Positions 36,176 to 48,295 of a stretch of 64,000 bases of DNA are shown here, in pieces; positions within the stretch are counted from its first letter, which is position 1, and the number at the start of each line of letters is the position of its first letter. The notes under the pieces are model-generated. The model was given only the letters and a program-made list of their open reading frames with translations. It was not told the origin of the DNA and searched no databases. Where the stretch lies: assembly GCA_035771165.1 (NCBI GenBank), contig JAWNZC010000351.1, positions 7,199,501 to 7,263,500 on the forward strand, written 5' to 3'. A program made the translations under genes and the position numbers. This DNA is from Paragorgia papillata. Its lineage: Eukaryota > Cnidaria > Anthozoa > Scleralcyonacea > Coralliidae.

Positions 36176-36810
36176 AGATGCAATTAACAGCATCTTACTT
36201 TATGACGTGTGGCTATAATACAATGCACAGCATAAATGCAACCTATAGCTCTGATATTTTTACTGCAGTAAAAATAATTTCCATCTTCCTCGTCTTATTT
36301 TTTTACTTGAAATAACAACAAACTAGTATAATATAGTATATAGGTCCCCTAACTCCTAATCCCTAATCATAACCCATAATCCTAACCCCAATTCCTAACC
36401 TAATCATAAATGTGTATGTTTGTGGTATACAAAATTACGATAACCTGACCCCCACACAATGGAACCAAAAACCCTAACCCTAATCACAAAACAGACATGG
36501 ATGATTTTTCTATCGCTTCCGAAGTGTCAGTTTTATTAACCGCGGATATCACGTGGTGTATGCTCATGTACCACGTGATAAACATCCAATTGTTAACCCT
36601 TAAACAAGCTATCACGTGGTACATAAGAATACACCTCGTATGTGACTGCTTTGAAACAAAACTGTCATCTATTCTGTGCCATGGACAACAGAATTAAGCG
36701 GATAAGTGTGCGAATTGGGTGCATTGAATCATTATTGAGAAGCTTTTTACAAAATTCGTAAGTATTTTCAGTACGAATTGTAGTCATTTTTTAATTGTGA
36801 AGTACTATAT

Positions 36811-37480
36811 ACTACACACACGTAAAAATCTCACATTAGCAAGCCTATCACGCTGTAGCAAGCTTGTTGACTCTTTGAGAACAACCTTGTAGTAAGTTGT
36901 TGAGCTGCAGAGCGGTAACAAGTTGTTGGAACAGCGAGGATCAGGCTAGTTGTCAACAAGCCATGTCAGACTTGTTGGAACAACTTGTAACAAGTCTGTT
37001 GAAGTCATCAAGCTTGTTACAAGCTGTTCCAACAAGCTCGTTACAGATTGTTTTAACAAATTTGGAGCAAGATCGCTGTGACAACTTGTGGCAGACTTGT
37101 CACAACAAGGAAGATTCAGCCTTCACAACAACTTAAAAATAGCATGTGAAAACCGGTTTGAACCAGTCGATTAAATCATGGATGGCGTGGATTATGAAGA
37201 GAAAATTTCAACAAGACATTAACGGCTTTTTGCTGGCGATGTTGTTTACAGTTTACACGAAGTTGTCGTCAAAATAGAGAGAAATCACAGGATAATATAA
37301 ACAGATTACAGGTCTTTTGAAGTGCTAAAAACTCATTCTCGGTTTGGATTTCTGTTTGGAGATAATTTTTCAGTGGTTGCAAATAATATCAAGCACAAAT
37401 GAAATGGGAAAACAACAAGACTTTGCTCAGTACTGGACGTTCATCGATAGCAAACCGGAAAGACAGAATATAATACACCA
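36811..37480 (+). mobile_element. 670-bp interspersed repeat rich in ACAAGCTTGTT motifs
   Basis: The start CACACGTAAAAATCTCAC and end near ACACCAAGATCC match an inverted copy at about 44,905-45,633. Copy 0 of the array (34,368-34,382) lacks it, showing the empty site. The first half is built of degenerate self-complementary CAACAAG/CTTGTTG words. Confidence 0.8.
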
Positions 37481-37483
37481 AGA

Positions 37484-40400
37484 TCCTTGTCAACGTTATC
37501 AAAGAGGTTAGTTTTCAAAAAGACAGTTTTCGTTGGTGTTTTGTTCTTTCCTTGTTTCAAACTTGGCTTGCTTTTTGGCAGAGTTTGTTTTATAGATCTC
37601 GCCTGTTAAATTGTTTTATTAGGGCTATAATTAAACACGAACAGCGAGTTTATTGCACTGCCTCAAAAACAAACCATTTTGTATTTATTGACGTAAACAA
37701 CTTAACATTTTGAAGATTGACCTTGTGTGGGCCGATAAAATCCAGCCGAGAATTTTATCAAACAGCAAACGTGTCTCTATAGCACATATAAAGACATCGT
37801 TAATTTAAACACAATTCTGTATGTTTTGGTTCATAAATTTTATATCAATGATTTTTAAAGCCGCCATGCAAGTATTCGTTTTGTTGTTTAGCTATTAAAA
37901 TGAACATGCATGATGATAATGTATTATAGAAGTGGAAAGTTGAGTTATTTACGAGTCGTGGCTTTAAATTTAAATATATAAAAACACTTTGACAATAATG
38001 TTATAAACTCTTTACTAGTAATGCATTGCCTGCCCGAGACCCGACGGGTAAAATCATCTGGCGTGAAAGTTCACTTTCCCACAACAACGATGCATCGATT
38101 GTTATTTTTTGAACTCCCTGTCACCGTTTTTATAGTCTGAAGATTGTTTTCAACGATTTGACTTGTGTTTGTATGATTTACATAATGTACTGCTTATAAT
38201 TATAATGAATCTTTATATGCTCGTAGATGTTTTCTGACTAAAATTAAACCTGGAGATGACAAAATAAACTTTAGGAATATTCCTATATGAATGGATTTTG
38301 CATAGGATAGCTTGTTGTTTTTTACTATTTATATTTAAACATTATCTGCCCCTGGCAAACCCCTGGCAGTCTGTAAAATTACTTATTTCAAGGCTAAATT
38401 CAAACGTATTTTGAACGCAATTCGTTTAGAGTCGAAGGTTGGTGTTAACGACGGCGTGTGTAGCCAAGTGGCAAGCAAGAATAACAGTTTTGTGTGGCGG
38501 GGTATTCTATAGTTATTCCTAAACTTTGTAAAGCTCTGAGCTATAGTAAGCGAAATGTTAGCTTTCATGTAAACTAATTCGGGCAGTCGCTTCAGACACT
38601 AAACACCTTAGCTTTGAGATTTTGTTTACAATCTTAAATCAGTTCTCTTACGCTAGGAAGCAAGAGCATAGTCAAAACAATATTCTTCGTAAATTTCGTG
38701 AAGTTCTAGGCTAAACTTCAAAATATTAGCTTTCGACTAAACAAGTTAATAGATACACATAACAACACGGCTTATACGTGGCTACGTGGCTACTTGGCTA
38801 CGTGGCTACTTGGGTACGTGGCTGGCTACTTGGCTACGTGTCTACTGATGAATCAAAAGTAGGAAAACGGAAGTATCACAAAGGCCATTATGTCGAAGGT
38901 CAATGGATTTTGGGGGGAGAGAAGAAGACTCACGAAAGTGCTTTCTCGTTGCAGTGGAAGACAGATCAGAAAAAACACTTTTATCCCTCCATAAAGAAAT
39001 GGACTGCACCGGAATCCACCATTATAATTTCAGATACGGTTATACTCACAAAACTGTTAATCATTCTCAGGAATTTAAGAATAACGATGGAGACAATACC
39101 AACAAAATTGAAGGGCATTGGAAACAAATAAAAGCTACTTTACCAACCCATGGAAGAAAAAAATATCATTACTCGTCATATTTAGCTAAGTTTATGTGGA
39201 GATACATCAACAAAGATGAGGATTTATTTTGGGTTTTTCTGGAGAACGTAAAGACAATTTATAATCCAAATATGAAATAAAGATGCAATTAACAGCATCT
39301 TACTTTATGACGTGTGGCTATAATACAATGCACAGCATAAATGCAACCTATAGCTCTGATATTTTTACTGCAGTAAAAATAATTTCCATCTTCCTCGTCT
39401 TATTTTTTTACTTGAAATAACAACAAACTAGTATAATATAGTATATAGGTCCCCTAACTCCTAATCCCTAATCATAACCCATAATCCTAACCCCAATTCC
39501 TAACCTAATCATAAATGTGTATGTTTGTGGTATACAAAATTACGATAACCTGACCCCCACACAATGGAACCAAAAACCCTAACCCTAATCACAAAACAGA
39601 CATGGATGATTTTTCTATCGCTTCCGAAGTGTCAGTTTTATTAACCGCGGATATCACGTGGTGTATGCTCATGTACCACGTGATAAACATCCAATTGTTA
39701 ACCCTTAAACAAGCTATCACGTGGTACATAAGAATACACCTCGTATGTGACTGCTTTGAAACAAAACTGTCATCTATTCTGTGCCATGGACAACAGAATT
39801 AAGCGGATAAGTGTGCGAATTGGGTGCATTGAATCATTATTGAGAAGCTTTTTACAAAATTCGTAAGTATTTTCAGTACGAATTGTAGTCATTTTTTAAT
39901 TGTGAAGTACTATATACTACACACGTAAAAATCTCACATTAGCAAGCCTATCACGCTGTAGCAAGCTTGTTGACTCTTTGAGAACAACCTTGTAGTAAGT
40001 TGTTGAGCTGCAGAGCGGTAACAAGTTGTTGGAACAGCGAGGATCAGGCTAGTTGTCAACAAGCCATGTCAGACTTGTTGGAACAACTTGTAACAAGTCT
40101 GTTGAAGTCATCAAGCTTGTTACAAGCTGTTCCAACAAGCTCGTTACAGATTGTTTTAACAAATTTGGAGCAAGATCGCTGTGACAACTTGTGGCAGACT
40201 TGTCACAACAAGGAAGATTCAGCCTTCACAACAACTTAAAAATAGCATGTGAAAACCGGTTTGAACCAGTCGATTAAATCATGGATGGCGTGGATTATGA
40301 AGAGAAAATTTCAACAAGACATTAACGGCTTTTTGCTGGCGATGTTGTTTACAGTTTACACGAAGTTGTCGTCAAAATAGAGAGAAATCACAGGATAATA

Positions 40401-40586
40401 TAAACAGATTACAGGTCTTTTGAAGTGCTAAAAACTCATTCTCGGTTTGGATTTCTGTTTGGAGATAATTTTTCAGTGGTTGCAAATAATATCAAGCACA
40501 AATGAAATGGGAAAACAACAAGACTTTGCTCAGTACTGGACGTTCATCGATAGCAAACCGGAAAGACAGAATATAATACACCAAGA
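37484..40586 (+). repeat. 3.1-kb tandem repeat, unit 2
   Basis: Near-identical to 34,381-37,483 at an offset of 3,103-3,105 bases. Same content and order. The identity implies a very recent duplication or an assembly duplicate. Confidence 0.93.
38845..39280 (+). pseudogene. Merlin transposase fragment, copy 2
   Basis: Matches copy 1 at offset 3,105, with the same two frame-breaking indels, so the lesions predate the tandem duplication. Confidence 0.85.
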
Positions 40587-41815
40587 TCCTTGTCAACGTT
40601 ATCAAAGAGGTTAGTTTTCAAAAAGACAGTTTTCGTTGGTGTTTTGTTCTTTCCTTGTTTCAAACTTGGCTTGCTTTTTGGCAGAGTTTGTTTTATAGAT
40701 CTCGCCTGTTAAATTGTTTTATTAGGGCTATAATTAAACACGAACTGCGAGTTTATTGCACTGCTTCAAAAACAAACCATTTTGTATTTATTGACGTAAA
40801 CAACTTAACATTTTGAAGATTGACCTTGTGTTGGCCGATAAAATCCAGCCGAGAATTTTATCAAACGGCAAACGTGTCTCTATAGCACATATAAAGACAT
40901 TATTAATTTAAACATAATTCTGTATGTTTTAGTTCGTAAATTTTATATCAATGATTTTTAAAGCCGCCATGCAAAGTATTCGTTTTGTTGTTTAGCTATT
41001 AAAATGAACATGCATGATAATAATGTATTTTATTATATGTCTTGCGAGTCCGAACTGGTGTATTGAACGCTGATTGGCTAACGTGCGAGTCCGTACTTTA
41101 CCGTACGGACTCGGTGTACGGACCCGCACAAAAACAACATACAAAAAAAATTAAAAATTATAAAAATTAAAAATTAAAAAAAAATTAAATAAAAAAAAAA
41201 AAAAAAATTATATTCTTAAAAATTATAAAAAAAAAAAAAAAAATTATATTCTTAAAAATTATATTCTTTCCAAAATGTTTTCCCTTTTGGTTGTTTTGTT
41301 GTCAATTATATCGAATCGCGACTATGAGACCGCTCAGCCTCCGCTTGCGCTGACGTGCAGGAAGACGTACTGTAGACGATAATGTTTTCTCTAAATTATT
41401 TCCCGTTGTTGTGGAGACATATAATAAATTCCTTATTAACCTCACAAGCTCGGTCCGTACGGGAAAATATTTTGCTTTCGATCTTTTGAGTACAGACCTC
41501 GCCCTTCGGGCTCGGTCTGTACTCAAAAGATCTCGAGCAAAATATTTTCCCGTACGGACCTCGCGCTCGGTTAATAAGTACTTAATAGAAGTGGAAAGTT
41601 GAGTTATTTATGAGTCGTGGCTTTAAATTTAAATATAAAAACACTTTGACAATAATGTTATAAACTCTTTAGTTTAATGTATTGCCTGCCCGAGACCCGA
41701 CGGGTAAAATCATCTGGCGTGAAAGTTCACTTTCCCACAACAACGATGCATCGATTGTTATTTTTTGAACTCCCTGTCACCGTTTTTATAGTCTGAATAT
41801 ATGTGTTTGTATGAC
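40587..41815 (+). repeat. 3.1-kb tandem repeat, partial unit 3
   Basis: It begins like units 1 and 2, is interrupted at about 41,030-41,588 by another element, and loses similarity near TTTTTATAGTCTGAATATAT. It is more diverged than the other two. Confidence 0.85.
41030..41588. mobile_element. Non-autonomous element (TAAGTACTTAATTAAC end family), truncated
   Basis: It is absent from the matching place in units 1 and 2. The right end GCGCTCGGTTAATAAGTACTT matches the termini of the element at 43,655-44,673; the left end (TTATATGTCTTGCGAGTCCG) corresponds to an internal point of that element. It carries an A-rich stretch at 41,125-41,260 and an internal hairpin around GAGTACAGACC. Confidence 0.75.
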
Positions 41816-41862
41816 ATAAATTTTTGCATTGTATTCTTTGTTGTGAAAGTTTTGTATTAAAT

Positions 41863-42108
41863 CCATTGAACTAAAAATAACTGGAACGCTACGTTCAACC
41901 GGAAGTTTGAAGCCAAATTATGCAAGTCGTACCCAGCCTTTCCACGAAAAAAACAAACACGGCCAAAACAAAAAAAGTAGAAACACGCGTGGAAGTGCGT
42001 GTCTGGGAGTCAAAACTGGCTTCATGGGAGTCAAATTTTGGCTTCAAGATTTGTATGCGCAGTTTACTGAACGTAGCGTTCCAGTTATTTTTAGTTCAAT
42101 GATTAAAT
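41863..42108. mobile_element. Palindromic MITE
   Basis: TTGAACTAAAAATAACTGGA, then ACGCTACGTTCA, is mirrored by TGAACGTAGCGT, then TCCAGTTATTTTTAGTTCAA. The interior is non-coding. Confidence 0.85.
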
Positions 42109-43570
42109 CTGCCGCCACGCTGGACAAAGGGTTTAGATAAAAAGCGGGCGCGGACTGGCGGAATCGCGGACTAGCGGACTCACGGACTGGCGAGTATTTT
42201 TAACCGGGGTTTTATTGCCGGTAGAATTCAGGCGACAGAGTTATTCGTGGTGTGTTTTTAACCGGGGTATTTCCCCCGGCGGACTGACGAAATGTCGGGA
42301 TATTGTCGCGAGTTGTGTGTTTTTTTTGTTTTCTTTTTTTAATAGTATTTCTGTAGTTCTCCCTGGAACAACAAACTCGGATAATTTTTTATCAGTGCTT
42401 TCATTCTTATAAACGAACAGGTTTTTTATATGGAGTTTTATATGGCATGGTGTCTGCCTGTGATACAACGAAGCTCACACCTCAAGTGCTGTAGATTAAA
42501 AATCGTGGGTCGGAAATGAAAATATGCTCGATAAAAAGCTGTATAAGAAGTATATAGATAGCCAATGCAAATAGTACTTGTTGATGGAGTAAAACTCGTC
42601 TAATGAATAATGTAGAAAAGACTAAACTGATACACGAAACATAAATAATAAAAATAAGAGCAAATGAATTTCATTTAATGAATGTCATATTTGCGAGGGG
42701 AAACCATACGTTTTGTCGGTGTTTCCATCCTGACGTGTTGAAGTGGTATTAATTCATATTATATATTATATGAGTGGAAACTGTTATGAAGATCACTTCT
42801 GCTTTTAGCCTTTTAGACTGCGTCTTCAACATAAGGTGAACATGAAAAATAAGTCGGTACGAGTGTGAAAAACTGCTAAAATTATTTCTCTATTTTGCAT
42901 TACTTGGCAGCTTAATCTTTTTCATCTGTGCGTAACTCCGACTTCAATACACCGACGGAGTCCAATCAGTCCAATGATTTCAGCGCCTGATCGTAACCAG
43001 ATAAATCTAGGATAAGCGACTACACCATTGCACCCAAGTCCTGTTGAATCTACAAATTAAATTAACTCTAACTGCCAATAATCGAGAATTCGCGACTTAG
43101 ACTTAGTTTCAGTTTATCGCAAATACCACAAATAAAATGTAGTCTTTTACTCGCCCTCCAGCAACCTTTTCTCTTTAGTTCATTATATCATCCATACTTG
43201 AAGCAGGCTATAAGCTTGAGTAGGCTTGTACCTTGTCTAGAGAGCTTTAAAAACATGCATGAAAAAACGTCTGAAAAAAAATAGAAAATATGTACAACAG
43301 AATTTTTTTTTTAATTTGCATTTTAAGCAATTATCTTGGCTTTCAATATATATGGAAAATGATAAAATTATATAACAAGTCTGTAATTATGTTTCTTTAC
43401 TGCAAACTTAACAAAACTTTTGTAGAAATAACCTGAACTGTAAATATGAAGGGAAATTAAAAAGCAAGGAAAATGTGCTACTTTCGTTCCCAGGGTCTCA
43501 TGAAGATCATGCAACTAATGCAAGTTGTTTATAGTAAATAACTTTTTACATTATTAAACCAAACTCTCTT
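42109..43570. other. No recognised gene
   Basis: A short GCGGACT(A/G)GCGG-like tandem lies at about 42,145-42,195 and a duplicated TTTTTAACCGGGGT at 42,200 and 42,255. The rest is AT-rich sequence without recognised exons or elements. Confidence 0.55.
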
Positions 43571-43654
43571 AAGGTGGCTCATACAGTTTCTTGAAAAATG
43601 GAAAATACAAGTTTGAGAGTCAAAAACACGTGCATAAACAATTCGGAAAAAGAA

Positions 43655-44673
43655 TAATAAGTACTTATTAACCGAGCGCGAGGTCCGTACGGGAAAATAT
43701 TTTGCTTGAGATCTTTTGAGTACAGACCACTGATCTCAAATAATATACTCAGTATAATGAGTATATTATTTGAGATCAGTGGTACAGACCGAGCCCGAAG
43801 GGCGAGGTCTGTACTCAAAAGATCGAAAGCAAAATATTTTCCCATACGGACCGAGCTTGTGAGGTTAATAAGGAATTTATTATATGTCTCCACAACAACG
43901 GGAAATAATTTAGAGAAAACATTATCGTCTACAGTACGTCTTCCTGCACGTCAGCGCAAGCGGAGGCTGAGCGGTCTCATAGTCGCGATTCGATATAATT
44001 GACAACAAAACAACCAAAAGGGAAAACATTTTGAAAAGAATATAATTTTTAAGAATATAATTTATTTTTTTTTATATAATTTTTAAGAATATAATATTTT
44101 TTATTTTATTTATTTTTTTATTTAATTTTTTTTTAATTTTTAATTTTTATAATTTTTAATTTTTTTTGTATGTTGTTTTTGTGCGGGTCCGTACACCGAG
44201 TCCGTACGGTAAAGTACGGACTCGCACGTTAGCCAATCAGCGTTCAATACGCCAGTTCGGACTCGCAAGACATATAATAAAACTAATTATCATTCATTTC
44301 CTTTCTATCCTGCATTCTGATTGGTTAATTCACCTGCAAATAACTGAGTGCAAATAATTTTTTGCCGCAAATAATGTTATGAGCATGCGCACTAGCAATG
44401 GCGCTGCTGACGGCAAATAATTTTCGTAAACATGGCGGCTAGTTCTTCAGCTATCCGAGGAAATAATCGAGAGTATTTGGAAGCATTCATAACGACAATG
44501 TACTTTAGAAAAGAAATAGTTAAAAGGAAGATTTAGTGAGATAAAAAGCAACACTTGTGCCAACAAAAAGTAAGTTTTACGAAGATTTTAGTATGCCGAA
44601 GACACAGAGAAGAGTGACGATCAAGCAAAATATTTTCCCGTACGGACCTCGCGCTCGGTTAATAAGTACTTAA
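43655..44673. mobile_element. 1-kb non-autonomous transposon with about 48-bp inverted termini
   Basis: The left end TAAGTACTTATTAACCGAGC and right end GCTCGGTTAATAAGTACTTA are reverse complements, continuing through CGTACGGG and AAAATATTTTGC. It sits inside the TTAA MITE. Its interior matches 41,030-41,588 inverted and adds about 300 bp (44,280-44,615) of non-coding sequence. Confidence 0.8.
43722..43790. repeat. Perfect 64-base palindrome
   Basis: CCACTGATCTCAAATAATAT, then ACTC, is followed by its reverse complement around AGTATAAT. It is inserted in the GAGTACAGACC hairpin and absent from the 41.5-kb copy. Confidence 0.85.
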
Positions 44674-44904
44674 TATCATGCATAGTAAAACAGTCTGACA
44701 ATCAAAAACATTACCAAATAAATAGCAACAGTTGTTGCTATGGCAACAATGGCGTTTCAAAATGGCTGCCAATTTCCCTTCAAACTAATTTAATTCGAAA
44801 AAAACTTTGGTGACCCCCCATTTTTTTTCATTAAAACTTTTCTTGAAGTATGAGTAATCAATAGGCCGATTTAAAAAAAATTCTGTAGACCGAATAATTT
44901 TTTT

Positions 44905-45633
44905 CGTAAGGATCTTGGTGTTTGCTGTCGATGAACATCCACTGAGCAAAGTCTTGTTGTTTTCCCATTTCATTTGTGCATTCCATATTATTTGCAACCA
45001 CTGAAAAATTATCTCCAAACACTGGCAAACAGAAATCCAAAGCGAGAATGAGTTTTTAGCTCTTCAAAAGACCTGTAATCTGTATATATTATCCTGTGAT
45101 TTCTCTGCCATATTTTGACGACAACTTCGTGTAAACAACATCGCCAACAAAAAGCCGTTAATGAGCCAATGTCTTGTTGAAATTTTCTCTTCATAATCCA
45201 CGCCATCCATGATTTAATCGACTGGTTCAAACCGGTTTTCACATGCTATTTTTAAGTTGTTGTGATTGTGAAGGCTGAATCTTCCTTGTTGTGACAGGTC
45301 TGCCACAAGTTGTCACAGCGATCTTGCTCCAGACTTGTTAAAACAATCTGTAACGAGCTTGTTGGAACAGCTTGTGACAAGCTTGATGACTTCAACAGAC
45401 TTGTTACCGTTGTTCCAACAAGTCTGATATGGCTTGTTGACAACAAGCCTGATTCTGGCTGTTCCAACAACTTGTTACCGCTCTGCAGCTCAACAACTTG
45501 CTACAAGGTTGTTGTCAACAAGCTTGCTACAGCGTGATAAGCCAACAGCATTGTTACAACTTGTTCCCAGGCTTGTTACAAGCTTGTTCCGCCAACATCT
45601 TGTTGACAAGCTGTGAGATTTTTACGTGTGTAC
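44905..45633 (-). mobile_element. Inverted copy of the 670-bp ACAAGCTTGTT-rich repeat
   Basis: Reverse complement of 36,811-37,480: GATCTTGGTGTTT at the left, GTGAGATTTTTACGTGTGT at the right. It is longer at the right end, with more CAACAAGCTTGTTACA words. Confidence 0.8.
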
Positions 45634-45639
45634 TCATGG

Positions 45640-45775
45640 AATGTGAAACCATTATAATGCGTGGGCGGCTTTGGCAAGTAACTCGTCTCATATAAACACT
45701 CATCTTTTTTCAACTCGCCAGGCCGGGTAACTCGCCTAGCCGGGTAACTCGGCTCCATATAAACAGGCCCTAACT
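45640..45775 (+). repeat. Short tandem of GCCGGGTAACTCG
   Basis: Two clear units at about 45,721 and 45,736, next to a TATAAACA-containing stretch repeated at 45,693 and 45,757. Non-coding. Confidence 0.6.
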
Positions 45776-45779
45776 TGTA

Positions 45780-47730
45780 TCGTCAGACATCATTGTTTAC
45801 TGAAGGACCAAAAGTGATGATCTTCGGCAAGTGTCACGTTCGCGATTCCAGCCAGCAGTTCGCCGTCCGAGAGATTGTTCAGCAAAGCCGGCTGAACAAT
45901 CAAATACTACACGAATCTTTTCAGGCTTTCTTGGATGGTACACCCCATGTTGTGGAATATACCAAGTTCGACCATCTGCAACCAATTCTTCTTCTGGAGG
46001 GACCTTTTCTGCGTGCCCTTTCTTAATAATTTCATCCATGAATTTAACATAATCTTCCTTGTACCTTTCGTCCTTACCAAATCTTAACTTCAACCATTGG
46101 AGGCGATAGGTAGCCAATTTCTTGTTATTAGGTAGTTTGATGTCATCTTCTCTAAACGGCAATGGAATCTCGAACGGCAATAGTGTCCATCCGGTCGCAG
46201 GTGGATTCCTTTAGAAACCTTGTCCAGAAACATTTGATCATCTTGAAAAAGATATTTTCGAACAATGTCACTGTTTTCGTTGAAGTCCATCTCGAACATT
46301 CTGTTGATTGACGATGGATCAATGACTGATATCTCTAACTCGGGTTTCATGAACAAAGCTGATGTCAGGTTTCTTTTCCTTTCCGATTTCTCAAACTTCG
46401 ATTCGGTTACACGAAACTTCGGAGTCGGGTTGGTTAATCTTCGAGATTGGGCCAACAAAATTCCCCAACCAAGGACTGTCCGAACTGCATACGGATCGTT
46501 GTCATTTCCAGGTATAACCTCTCTTGGTTTAATTGCCTTGGGGCAGTTGGATCCAATCAAAAGACTTTCTCAAGATCTGGTCGATACGGATGAACTCGAT
46601 TCGATAATTCGGCTGGGTGGTCCCACTCTGCAGCCATCTCAGGTCGTGGAATTTCATTTCTTTTTGATGGGGATATCATCTCTGGAATAAACTTTAGGTA
46701 GTTCGACTTGCGTTATCTTCTCAGGATCCTGTAGCTTTAATCCTGCTCTGTAGCAATTACTTCAGTGCCGTGCATTGTGTTAAGCTGTAAATGGGTATTA
46801 ACACCGTCTTTAGTCCATACAATTACCGAGTTTTTTCATGGTCTCACGCTTAATGAATGTTCCATTGCTTGCGGGATCCAACAACGCGTATATACCATTA
46901 CTTGACAATTGGTTTGTCCTGATGGTAAAGCCACACTGGTAGAATCAGTGAACTTGTTATCTCTTGGCAAGATCCAATCGCGTTGCACACACTTACACGC
47001 TGATTCATTGTGCTGTCCGTCTTTAAAGGACTATTTTCCAAAGGAGTTTGTGTTGAATTCTCCTGCAGAGATGTATTCTTTGCTGGGTCTATAGCAGTGT
47101 GGGATGAGCCTTGTCGCAAATCTTACATTGCTTTCTGGACTGGCATTTTCTTGACATGTGGCCAAGACCAAAACATCCAAAGCATATTTCTTTCTTCATG
47201 ACGGAATCTTTCCTTTCTTTTAAATTCGTCTTCTTGAATTCCTGGCAGTTTTCTAGGGAATGACTTCTTGTACAAAGGGCATGCAGATCGACGTATATAC
47301 TTCATGTTGTTGATATCGGACTCTCGATTTTGGCGAATCAATATTCGTTGAAAAGCTGCTTGAATATTGCATGCTTGCTTCCACTTGCGAATCTCTTGCA
47401 CTTTAATAGTTTATCCTCATTTCTTCGATCGGCTTTCCTTTCTTCTTTAAGGGCTTGAGGAGAGAAGATAGGATCTGCAGCAAGGCCAGCTTCGCTCTTC
47501 ACAAACTCAACCAAATCATGAAAACTGACAATTGTTTCCTCAGATTTTAGTATGTCATTGGCACGACGACACTATCTGACACCAGAATAGATGGGCAGTT
47601 TTGAACTAATTCTCTTTAATAGATCTTCGGAGTTTAATCCTTCCATATACTTGATCGTTTTCATACCCTCTTCGGTTTGTAGCAAAACGTCGGAATTGAA
47701 AGCTTTTGCAACCCGACACCGTCCATATCT
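45780..47730 (-). pseudogene. BEL/Pao retrotransposon remnant (gag-protease-start of RT)
   Basis: Read on the minus strand from 47,730: a gag-like region (RRANDILKSEETIVSFHDLV at about 47,560), a zinc-knuckle region broken by a frameshift near 47,170, an aspartic protease (PVWLYHQDKP then ALLDPASNGTFIK in another frame, about 46,850-46,930), IGSNCPKAIKPREVIPGN near 46,540, then the start of reverse transcriptase (WYIPQHGVYHPRKPEKIRVV near 45,930). This order and the Pao-type protease identify BEL/Pao. Several frameshifts and stops, no integrase and no visible LTRs make it a dead fragment. Confidence 0.85.
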
Positions 47731-47819
47731 TTAATTTTTCTTTATATATTTCATAAAAAAACAAAAACGAATGATCTAAATAAATTAAATAATCACCACG
47801 TGGCGGTCACACATACAGT

Positions 47820-47981
47820 ATGTCTACTCTTAAAGAACAACCAATGTGTGTTTGTTCTAATGATTTTGATGATATTGCTAGACATCTTCATTCACTATTA
47901 AACTTTGCAGCAGGTCGTACTCAAGTTGATTATTGTTATCTCAATAGATTCCCTTTACCTATTAACGACAAATTGTTGTAA
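47820..47981 (+). CDS. Small ORF, unknown, 53 codons
   Basis: ATG at 47,820 to TAA at 47,979-47,981. The product begins MSTLKEQPMCVCSNDFDDIA and ends in a mixed hydrophobic tail with no signal peptide or motif that I recognise. It lies next to the BEL/Pao remnant and has ordinary codon choice. It could be an exon, a retroelement remnant or chance. Confidence 0.25.
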   Translation: MSTLKEQPMCVCSNDFDDIARHLHSLLNFAAGRTQVDYCYLNRFPLPINDKLL

Positions 47982-48124
47982 CAAAATAATTTAAATACTG
48001 TATTAGTCAAATTTTGCGAGTTGTTGTTGATGTTAATTTAATTGGCCCAAACTTCACTTTAATACCATAGCTTTAATACTCATGCCATTAGCGCACTGCC
48101 TCTCGCCACTGAGGACCAGAGTTA

Positions 48125-48295
48125 AAGCCTGGTTTCCATATAGCCGTAAGAGCCGGCGGCATGGCTGCGTCAGGGGCGATGGTCCAATCATAGACAGTGT
48201 TGAATTAGCCAGCAATAAAAGCTGTATGCGATTGGACCATTGCCTCTTGCCGCAGCCATGCCGCCAGCTCTTACGGCTATATGGAAACCAGGCTT
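48125..48295. mobile_element. 171-bp palindromic MITE
   Basis: AAGCCTGGTTTCCATATAGC, then CGTAAGAGC, is mirrored by GCTCTTACG, then GCTATATGGAAACCAGGCTT. The inner pair ATGGTCCAATC is also inverted. Confidence 0.85.

Larger units (their letters stand above)
34381..37483 (+). repeat. 3.1-kb tandem repeat, unit 1
   Basis: It starts TCCTTGTCAACGTTATCAAA. It contains a 1.36-kb non-coding segment, about ten 8-bp units, a Merlin fragment, one CCCTAA-like unit and a 670-bp inserted repeat. It repeats at 37,484-40,586 with almost no differences (two 2-bp indels noted). Confidence 0.93.
43572..44905. mobile_element. TTAA foldback MITE (GGTGGCTC family), interrupted
   Basis: It begins TTAAGGTGGCTCATACAGTT, like the copy at 13.8 kb, and resumes at 44,674 with ACAGTCTGACAAT. 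The expected right end is lost near 44,900, where another repeat begins. Confidence 0.8.

Noticed and set aside
34098..39802. Small ORF starting MDDFSIASEV repeated three times (34,098; 36,497; 39,602)
   Set aside because: It is repeated only because the array is duplicated, its end differs between copies, and part of it is made of CACGTGATA palindromes.
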